Shown here piece by piece: positions 1 to 5,057 of a DNA stretch of 11,525 nt (position 1 is its first letter; each line of letters opens with the position of its first letter). The stretch is from an uncultured Ruminococcus sp. (GTDB lineage: Bacteria > Bacillota > Clostridia > Oscillospirales > Ruminococcaceae): positions 1 to 11,525 of the forward strand of contig CAADWP010000090.1 in NCBI GenBank assembly GCA_900752785.1, written 5' to 3'. The translations under genes and the position numbers were made by a program. The notes under the pieces were generated by a model. That model had not been told where the DNA came from. It made no database searches and saw only the letters and a list, made by a program, of their open reading frames with translations.

Positions 1-16
1 ACCATACCTGACAAAA

Positions 17-133
17 TTATTCGTCATGATCTGTGCAGTTCATCCTATCGGCTTGTCCTGCTGCCTGACATAGACACATTGCAAAGATTCCGACAATTCC
101 TCCGAAGAATGTTCCAAAAATAAACCCTATCAT
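17..133 (-). CDS. DUF3789-like small membrane protein (38 aa)
   Basis: Tiny protein with one glycine-rich hydrophobic segment (residues 2-20, MIGFIFGTFFGGIVGIFAMC) followed by a short polar tail (AAGQADRMNC). This pattern matches my memory of DUF3789, a family of about 40-residue single-pass proteins common in Clostridia conjugative elements; its function is unknown. The ATG at 133 has a GGAGG at 141-145, seven bases upstream. The start overlaps the stop of the preceding 55-aa gene (ATGA), so the two are translationally coupled at the end of the helicase chain. It is probably membrane-anchored. The identification rests on pattern recall, not a search. Confidence 0.75.
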   Translation of the reverse strand: MIGFIFGTFFGGIVGIFAMCLCQAAGQADRMNCTDHDE

Positions 134-297
134 TTTCCTACCTCCATGTCCATTGCAGACGGATATTTTTTCATTATCTCAGAGCGGCATTTATCCTCAA
201 CCTGCTTCTTTTCATCAGCCGTCGCAGATTCCATATGCTCGGTTAGATAAACATGAACCAGAAAACACATCAGGTCTGCCTGACCGTATTTTTTCAT
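130..297 (-). CDS. Small charged hypothetical protein (55 aa)
   Basis: A 55-residue soluble-looking protein, rich in Lys and Glu, with several Met and two Cys; it begins MKKYGQADLMCF and ends MDMEVGK. I do not recognise a family. The ATG at 297 overlaps the TGA of the DinG-like helicase gene (ATGA at 294-297) and has GGAGG at 305-309, seven bases upstream. Its own TGA overlaps the next ATG in the same manner. This ATGA-coupled chain (helicase, 55 aa, 38 aa) is the main evidence that it is a real gene. Similar small ORFs occur in Clostridia integrative elements. Its role is unknown. Confidence 0.7.
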   Translation of the reverse strand: MKKYGQADLMCFLVHVYLTEHMESATADEKKQVEDKCRSEIMKKYPSAMDMEVGK

Positions 298-2192
298 TTT
301 ATTCCCTCCGTTAAATTATTCCAGAAATCCCGAATTTCCCCTATATCTTCAGTTCTGTTTTTGATTGAAAGCGAATTAAGAGCAATACTTCTGTACCTCG
401 CTCTGATCTTACTGCTCACCCTCGGATCAAGTATCGAAACTATCCCTTTATCACTTGCGGAACGAATCAGACGTCCTGTACCTTGTTTCAGCATTATTAT
501 CATTTCAGGCAAAGCCACATCACCGATTGGATCATCAGCTATTGACATCTTATAATCAATTATCGGATCGGGGACAGGAAACGGCAGCTTGTAGATTATA
601 ACCTGTGAAAGACTTTCGCCCTCGATGCTTATTCCCTCCCAAAACGTTCCTGTGCCGAGTATAACTGAATTTATGTCTTTTCTGAATTTTTCAAGCACAT
701 ATTCCTGTGATGAACTGCTGTGCTGAATAAGTATTTTATACGGCAGATGCATATTGCTCAGTCTTTTATAGACATACTCCATATCTTTTTTTGATGTAAA
801 CAGAATCAGCGCTTTGCCGTTTGTGACCTCCAACAGCTTAATGATCTCTGCAATTGAATCCTTACGGTATTCTTCTTTTTTCCTCGGATGAGGAAGAGCT
901 GCGGAGCAGTAAATTATTGTATTTTTATCATAGTCAAAGGGAGATCTTTTCGGCTCTGATACTCTGCCGGATGCCGGAAAGCCGATACTGTCAAGGTAGT
1001 ATCCGCATCTTTCATAAGGCGTACCTCTATGCTTGTCCGAAATAGTCGCAGAGGTCAGAATAACATTACCCTTAGCAAACAATAAAAGTGATATTTTTCT
1101 GCGGATGTCTTTCGGACATATGCAAATACGGATATCAGTTCCGTTCTCTATCCATATGATATGTTCTTCAGGATAAAGTATATTGTATAGAAATCCCTGA
1201 ATTTCAGACGTATTGACATGAGTGAACCTTTCAAATCTCTGAAATTTACGATGTAGTTCCATAACATATCCTGCAATCGCTTTCGTCATCACGAAATCAT
1301 ATGCCTTGCTTTCTTCATCAAACTCTTTTTTCTTCTGATGAACCTGTTTTACTAATTCTTCATACAACTTTTGTATCGTTATTCCTATACTTCCGGCAAG
1401 TGTGTCGGCTAATTTTCGCTCCTGATACGGTGTGTTTTCTGTACAGCGGTTTATTGTCCGTATCATATCAGTCCTGCTGTACGATTCGGTATACGCTTCT
1501 CTGAATTTACCCTCAATATCGTGAGCCTCATCAATTATGAAAGTCGAGCAGTTTCGGTTGAAAATTCCCTTTTCATGAAGATAATGCGATATGAGCATAT
1601 TCTGATTACAGATCACTATATTGCTTCCTCGCATGATCTTCTTTCTGATCTGATGATATTGGCATGAAGTAGTATAGTCGCATATATGGCAGTATTCGTT
1701 TCCGTAATTTCTGATACAAATCATTCCCCATAGTTCCGGAGGAATATTGACGCGCAAGTCGCTTCGGTCCTGATTGCCATCGCTCACAGCTTTCCATATC
1801 TTTTGGAGCAGAATATCTTCCTTGTTTTTCTTGAGAAGAACACGAAGCCTGTGCTTGCAGATATAGTTCCTCATACCTTTGGCGACAACAATATCGGCAT
1901 TGATATTAAGCATTTTCAGAACATTCTGGGCGTCCTTATATAGCTGCTCCTGCAAGGCTATAGTCGAAGTGGCTATGGCTGTCTGCTGATTATCTCCGGA
2001 AAATTTTATAACCGCCGGAATCAGATATGCATATGATTTTCCTGTTCCGACTTCTGCTTCTACCGCCAGCGGTACATGATCTTCAATCGCTATGCTGACC
2101 TCGTCTGCCATTTCAGCTTGTCCCTCACGAAGTTCAAGTCCGTTTTCAGATGACTGCCTGAAGAAATCATTTGTTCTATCCCTTATATCCAT
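294..2192 (-). CDS. DinG/XPD-type Fe-S superfamily 2 DNA helicase
   Basis: A 632-aa ATP-dependent DNA helicase of the DinG/XPD family, which unwinds DNA 5' to 3' and resolves branched or R-loop structures. Visible motifs: Walker A EVGTGKS (47-53); four cysteines placed as in the 4Fe-4S domain (C112, C168, C171, C177); DEAH box (221-224); SAT (381-383); motif V around GTGTFWEG (513-520); and motif VI QGTGRLIR (570-577). There is no N-terminal exonuclease domain, unlike DinG of many Firmicutes. An upstream ATG at 2222 exists, but I chose the ATG at 2192 because AAGGAG at 2200-2205 sits seven bases before it. The gene begins inside the end of mazF (17-base overlap) and its TGA overlaps the next gene. 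It is probably an accessory helicase of an integrative element rather than the chromosomal dinG; that is inferred from its neighbours. Confidence 0.9.
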   Translation of the reverse strand: MDIRDRTNDFFRQSSENGLELREGQAEMADEVSIAIEDHVPLAVEAEVGTGKSYAYLIPAVIKFSGDNQQTAIATSTIALQEQLYKDAQNVLKMLNINADIVVAKGMRNYICKHRLRVLLKKNKEDILLQKIWKAVSDGNQDRSDLRVNIPPELWGMICIRNYGNEYCHICDYTTSCQYHQIRKKIMRGSNIVICNQNMLISHYLHEKGIFNRNCSTFIIDEAHDIEGKFREAYTESYSRTDMIRTINRCTENTPYQERKLADTLAGSIGITIQKLYEELVKQVHQKKKEFDEESKAYDFVMTKAIAGYVMELHRKFQRFERFTHVNTSEIQGFLYNILYPEEHIIWIENGTDIRICICPKDIRRKISLLLFAKGNVILTSATISDKHRGTPYERCGYYLDSIGFPASGRVSEPKRSPFDYDKNTIIYCSAALPHPRKKEEYRKDSIAEIIKLLEVTNGKALILFTSKKDMEYVYKRLSNMHLPYKILIQHSSSSQEYVLEKFRKDINSVILGTGTFWEGISIEGESLSQVIIYKLPFPVPDPIIDYKMSIADDPIGDVALPEMIIMLKQGTGRLIRSASDKGIVSILDPRVSSKIRARYRSIALNSLSIKNRTEDIGEIRDFWNNLTEGIK

Positions 2193-2622
2193 AGACAGAC
2201 TCCTTTCTTTGTCCGCAGTCAAAGCTGACTCTCAACGCCTGATCTACCATTTTCATATCCTGCTTGTTCAGGGTACAGACGTATCTGAGAAGCCGCTTTA
2301 CTGAAACTGTTCGTATCTGCTCAAGCATTACTGTGGATTTTTTTGACAGTTCTCTGCAATGAAGTCTGACGTGTGTTGGTAGATTCTTCTTATGCTGTGA
2401 AGTCACGAAAGCAACTATTGTTGTGGTTGAATACTTATTGCCCGTATCGTTCTGAATTATGACAGCCGGTCTTATCCCACTCTGCTCAGAGTCTTTGGAA
2501 TCCTTTATCTCGACCATATATATGTCACCACGAGAAATTTTTCTTATATCTATCAACTCCTTATATGTAAAGAGCTGCTCCTTTCGGAGCAGTTCCATTA
2601 TCATTTTGCTTTCGGAATACAT
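2176..2622 (-). CDS. mazF: MazF/PemK-family endoribonuclease toxin, no antitoxin gene
   Basis: A 148-aa protein whose residues 29-136 align well by eye with Bacillus EndoA/MazF, a sequence-specific mRNA endoribonuclease: RGDIYMVEI (31-39), SEQSGIRPAVIIQNDTGN (45-62), an IVAFVTSQ strand (69-76), LPTHV (81-85) and MLEQIRT (99-105). R51 and T74 sit where the catalytic Arg and Thr are expected, so it looks active. The ATG at 2622 follows AGGGAG (2630-2635) by seven bases; a GTG at 2625 is the alternative. An N-terminal extension of about 27 residues is unusual for MazF. Within it, AAGGAG at 2557-2562 lies nine bases before an ATA (2545-2547) at the point where family members normally start. No antitoxin gene (MazE or similar) is adjacent; upstream lies structured non-coding sequence and downstream the overlapping helicase. 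Confidence 0.9.
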   Translation of the reverse strand: MYSESKMIMELLRKEQLFTYKELIDIRKISRGDIYMVEIKDSKDSEQSGIRPAVIIQNDTGNKYSTTTIVAFVTSQHKKNLPTHVRLHCRELSKKSTVMLEQIRTVSVKRLLRYVCTLNKQDMKMVDQALRVSFDCGQRKESVYGYKG

Positions 2623-2629
2623 CACTGTA

Positions 2630-2635
2630 CTCCCT
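2630..2635 (-). promoter_or_regulatory. mazF ribosome-binding site next to a hairpin
   Basis: AGGGAG seven bases before the ATG at 2622 decides the mazF start. It directly abuts the 7-bp hairpin at 2636-2654, so initiation of the toxin could be sensitive to RNA folding. The sequence is seen directly; the regulatory effect is inferred. Confidence 0.6.
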
Positions 2636-2937
2636 GCAGCCTCACTCAGGCTGCTTCACTGTTGTAAACACAACAGCACTTTCCTTTGCTCCAAAGGTGA
2701 CGGATATTTCTTTCAGAAGAGCTACTTCTGCCCTCCGCCAAAGAGAACACCCCGGACAGACTGCTGCTTAAATAGCCTGCATAGGTCGCTAACCTCTCAG
2801 CCTACAATAACTGAGCCGTTTTTTACGGAAGTACCTGTTCACACAGCTTGCATTATTACAAGGTCGGCTAACCCTGCTATTCCTATTGATAACAACGGGA
2901 GCAATGTCGGGCGCTGCGGACTGACGTTCCGGGGTGT
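2636..2937 (-). ncRNA. Highly structured non-coding RNA candidate or mazF leader
   Basis: This stretch between the sigma-like gene and mazF has no convincing ORF but dense base pairing. Read on the minus strand, a 10-bp long-range helix closes the region (2928-2937 with 2747-2756). Inside it, a module with the core GGTTAGC(C)GACC occurs twice (2861-2875 and 2783-2795), along with a CTCAG/CTGAG stem (2796-2800 with 2811-2815) and a CCGT/ACGG stem (2816-2828). Towards mazF come four perfect hairpins: 2714-2730 (6 bp), 2683-2697 (6 bp, 3-nt loop), 2659-2676 (7 bp, 4-nt loop) and 2636-2654 (7 bp, 5-nt loop). I cannot assign it to a known RNA family. It could be a free RNA or a long mazF leader. 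Strand is inferred from the flanking genes. Confidence 0.55.
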
Positions 2938-3031
2938 CGCTATTCAATTGTCAAGTTGCTTTGAAGCTCAGAATTATTTCACATAATTTGCCCTTCATAT
3001 AGTAGCCGCTGAGAACACTGCTTTTTACCAA

Positions 3032-3454
3032 CTATTTTAAAATTTCAGCAATTTTAACAATCCAATAGCTTATTGTTTGCTGCGTCACCAGTAAAATTGA
3101 CGAAATTCCCTGCTGAGACATACTCATAACCTTGTTCAAATAAAATGCTCGCCTCATATTTGCAGGAACTTTTCTCAGGGCTTTACGCTTTTCGGAATCT
3201 GTTATGTACTCATACCAATTTTCCTCGATATTGTCAATAACCAATTCGTCAATTGTAATCTGCCTGAATTCATCAGCTTCTGCAAGAGGGACTTTCTTCT
3301 CAAGGTACACTCTTTCGGCTCTGAATTCCTGTTCGTCAAATTCTCTGATAGCGCTTATCTGTTTCTCTGTCATACCAAGCTCTCTGTACTGTTTTTCCTT
3401 TTTCTGCCATTCATTTTCAAATTTCTTTTTGGCTAATCCGTGATTGTACGACAT
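3032..3454 (-). CDS. Sigma-70 region 4-like HTH protein (140 aa)
   Basis: A 140-residue protein with a highly charged N-terminal half (probable helices, KKKFENEWQKKEKQ) and a C-terminal sigma-region-4-like helix-turn-helix at about residues 96-139; SQQGISSILLVTQQTISYW (113-131) reads as the turn plus recognition helix. There is no region 2, so it is not a full sigma factor. Proteins of this size and layout are common in Clostridia conjugative elements, where they probably regulate element genes. The ATG at 3454 has GGAGG seven bases upstream, but that site lies inside a 17-bp hairpin followed by six T, so expression is probably conditional. It is the first gene after the terminator of the defence operon. 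Function is inferred from fold pattern only. Confidence 0.8.
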   Translation of the reverse strand: MSYNHGLAKKKFENEWQKKEKQYRELGMTEKQISAIREFDEQEFRAERVYLEKKVPLAEADEFRQITIDELVIDNIEENWYEYITDSEKRKALRKVPANMRRAFYLNKVMSMSQQGISSILLVTQQTISYWIVKIAEILK

Positions 3455-3458
3455 AAAA

Positions 3459-3497
3459 AATCCTCCGTTCTGTTTGTTTTAAACAAAACGGAGGATT
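3459..3497 (-). promoter_or_regulatory. Hairpin that hides the RBS and resembles a terminator
   Basis: On the minus strand, 3481-3497 pairs with 3459-3475 as a 17-bp stem (one G-U wobble) with a 5-nt AAAAC loop. The 3' arm carries AACGGAGGATT, and its GGAGG is the ribosome-binding site of the sigma-like gene (ATG at 3454, seven bases on). The stem is followed immediately by T6. It therefore has the form of an intrinsic terminator and also of an RBS-sequestering stem, sitting directly on the start codon. The pairing is seen in the sequence; the control role is inferred. Confidence 0.75.
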
Positions 3498-3547
3498 AAG
3501 GATATTTTGCGGCTATACACAGCCATTTGTATTTTATTACCATTCTT

Positions 3548-3635
3548 GTGTCCTTTCTCAACTTCTTGTGAGAGGACACTTTCAGAGGTACTTGAATACC
3601 GCCTTTTTTAGCAAAACGATATTTTTGTGTCCTCT
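3548..3635 (-). promoter_or_regulatory. Leader with two mutually exclusive stems
   Basis: In transcription order, AGAGGACAC (3635-3627) can pair perfectly with GTGTCCTCT (3579-3571). That same middle arm can instead pair with TGAGAAAGGACAC (3560-3548), using GTGTCCTCTCA and a 2-nt bulge. The two pairings exclude each other, as in attenuators. The region lies between the terminator at 3664-3695 and the RBS hairpin at 3459-3497, in the leader of the sigma-like gene. I found no convincing promoter here. The rest of 3455-3712 holds no ORF that I can support. Confidence 0.4.
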
Positions 3636-3663
3636 GTTTTTTTATTATCGTTATGTTTGAGGT

Positions 3664-3695
3664 AAAAAATCCCTATTCTGTTTTGCAGAATAGGG
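3664..3695 (-). terminator. Intrinsic terminator of the RADAR operon
   Basis: Minus-strand stem CCCTATTCTG/CAGAATAGGG (3686-3695 with 3671-3680, 10 perfect base pairs, 5-nt CAAAA loop) followed by A and T6 (3664-3669). It sits 17 bases after the stop of the SLATT-like gene, a standard rho-independent terminator that marks the end of the defence operon. Confidence 0.9.
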
Positions 3696-3712
3696 AGAAA
3701 ATATTATTGTGT

Positions 3713-4309
3713 TTAATTATTTTTTATGTTTTCGTTCTTATTTTGATAGTATTTACTCATTAGTTCATTTTGTAATTTCACATATCCCATATTGCTGAAG
3801 AAATTTTCATAATTATTCAACTTTGATAAAGCAATACGCTCTTGATACAATTTAATTGCCTCTGCATCAGTTTTTCCCTTATAGTCAAACAGGCTATTAC
3901 AAAAACAAAGAGTTTCTACATCAAATGTCAAATAATTTGCACTATGTCTCATCCATGTTTCCTTAGGTTTTTTATAAGCATTGTAAGAAGCAATCACAGA
4001 TACTAAAGTACTTGCAAGAATTGTAAGTACTTTAAAAGTCGTCCCGACCGTTCCTCCAAAATTAATCAATGCAGCGAAAATCGTATTGCAAGCAGCAAAA
4101 ACTATTGTCAATATTTCAACCTTATTCCATATTTTTTTATTCTTACCGCTTTTATTTTGAGCCCCGGTAACTTCCAAAACCAGGCAATCAAAATATTCCT
4201 TAGTTCGTTCATCTACGCCTGCTCTTTCACATTTATCGTTCCATACTGAACGGTAATATTCCATAATTTCATTCGGTTTCTTATCTTTTGGTTTATTTGC
4301 CATAGCCAT
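3713..4309 (-). CDS. SLATT/DUF4231-like two-TM effector protein
   Basis: A 198-aa protein with two hydrophobic helices (about 65-84 and 93-110), a cytosolic helical N-terminus, and a C-terminal helix of the SLATT/DUF4231 type (TWMRHSANYLTFDVETLCF, 118-136, then the FDYKGKTDAEAIKLYQERI region, 141-159). SLATT proteins are two-TM effectors thought to form pores or disrupt the membrane in defence and nucleotide-signalling systems. A SLATT protein is also a known optional accessory of RADAR. The ATG at 4309 follows AAAGGAA by six bases; a second ATG at 4303 is the alternative. It lies 19 bases after the zinc-ribbon gene and is the last gene before the terminator. The family assignment comes from topology and motif pattern, so it is good but not certain. 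Confidence 0.75.
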   Translation of the reverse strand: MAMANKPKDKKPNEIMEYYRSVWNDKCERAGVDERTKEYFDCLVLEVTGAQNKSGKNKKIWNKVEILTIVFAACNTIFAALINFGGTVGTTFKVLTILASTLVSVIASYNAYKKPKETWMRHSANYLTFDVETLCFCNSLFDYKGKTDAEAIKLYQERIALSKLNNYENFFSNMGYVKLQNELMSKYYQNKNENIKNN

Positions 4310-4328
4310 AATCTATTCCTTTCATTTT

Positions 4329-5000
4329 CTATTTAAATTTAATTCCTGCCACTAACGTACATACAATTGCGATAAAAGCAAAAACAAAATTTTTATCCTT
4401 TGTGTGCCACACTTCCTCTATCATTAAAGAAAGTATTAATCCTGAAGTTCCAAAAAACATATGATATGTAAAACACTGTGTTAAAGCACCCTCACCTTTC
4501 AACAAATCTATCACACATACTGATAACATCGCTATAAATATATACATACATATAATAATGCAGAGTACTTTTGATAGAGTGCTAAAGATTTTTTTCATTT
4601 TTGAAAGTTTTCTTTCAAGATGTGAAAAAATACAAGAACATATCAAAAACACAGTAATCACAATAGTAGTTGTTGAAATTATCAAACTGAGTGTAGAATT
4701 TTCAGAAAATGCTTCAAACGTATTTTTTATTGTAGCATAAAGCATAAGACAAAAAGCTATTACAAGAGCACTAATAATTCCGAATTTAAAGATCAAAAGT
4801 GATATGGAATTTTCACTCAATTCGTCTTTATGTAATCTGTTTAAATCCTCATGAATTGCTTTTAATTCCAACTTAACCCCCTTCATTCTGATGTGTTTAC
4901 ATATTACATTCTTTTTTCTTATAGGATAGCCGCATCTCACACAATATGACGCTTGATTGGATATTTTTTTACAGCACTCAGGACATCTCATTAAAGACAT
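4329..5000 (-). CDS. Zinc-ribbon multi-pass membrane protein, putative RADAR accessory
   Basis: A 223-aa protein with an N-terminal zinc ribbon made of two CxxC knuckles (C6/C9 in CPEC, C20/C23 in CVRC), an amphipathic linker (about 36-62), then four or five hydrophobic helices (about 67-90, 103-126, 144-166, 178-194, 204-220). I do not recognise a named family. It is not evidently SLATT, and I could not match it to Csx27, the other membrane protein reported with RADAR, though a remote link is possible. The start at 5000 is chosen over the ATG at 5033 because AAGGAG (5010-5015) precedes it by nine bases and the zinc ribbon begins at once. It is 57 bases after rdrB with no terminator between, so it is probably co-transcribed. 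A role as a sensor or membrane effector for the operon is inferred. Confidence 0.8.
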   Translation of the reverse strand: MSLMRCPECCKKISNQASYCVRCGYPIRKKNVICKHIRMKGVKLELKAIHEDLNRLHKDELSENSISLLIFKFGIISALVIAFCLMLYATIKNTFEAFSENSTLSLIISTTTIVITVFLICSCIFSHLERKLSKMKKIFSTLSKVLCIIICMYIFIAMLSVCVIDLLKGEGALTQCFTYHMFFGTSGLILSLMIEEVWHTKDKNFVFAFIAIVCTLVAGIKFK

Positions 5001-5057
5001 GATTGCAAACTCCTTTATTCTTATATTTATCAATTAAAAGTAAATTAATGCTATTAA

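Noticed and set aside
1..16. Possible start of a further minus-strand gene after the DUF3789-like gene (an ATG at 3-5)
   Set aside because: Only one codon and part of the next are inside the window, and no clear ribosome-binding site is visible.
1606..1797. 63-codon minus-strand ORF inside the helicase gene
   Set aside because: It overlaps the Fe-S/helicase region in another frame and has no motif.
2636..2730. CRISPR array or tandem-repeat reading of the four hairpins
   Set aside because: The hairpins differ in sequence and are not regularly spaced, so they are RNA stems rather than direct repeats with spacers.
2459..2986. 175-codon plus-strand ORF across the mazF 5' end and the structured region
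   Set aside because: Its first part is antisense to mazF, whose MazF match is unambiguous, and its second part covers the hairpin-rich stretch. It is Ser/Cys-rich with no domain pattern.
2951..2998. 15-codon minus-strand ORF (starts MKGKLCEII), possible leader peptide before the structured RNA
   Set aside because: It has no ribosome-binding site and is too short to support on its own.
3455..3712. Attachment site or direct repeat marking the edge of the RADAR cargo
   Set aside because: I compared the left spacer by eye with the spacer at 10848-10926 and saw no convincing shared repeat.
5001..5057. Possible internal promoter between rdrB and the zinc-ribbon gene (TATAAG-like)
   Set aside because: The -35 is poor and the spacer is very AT-rich, so chance matches are expected.
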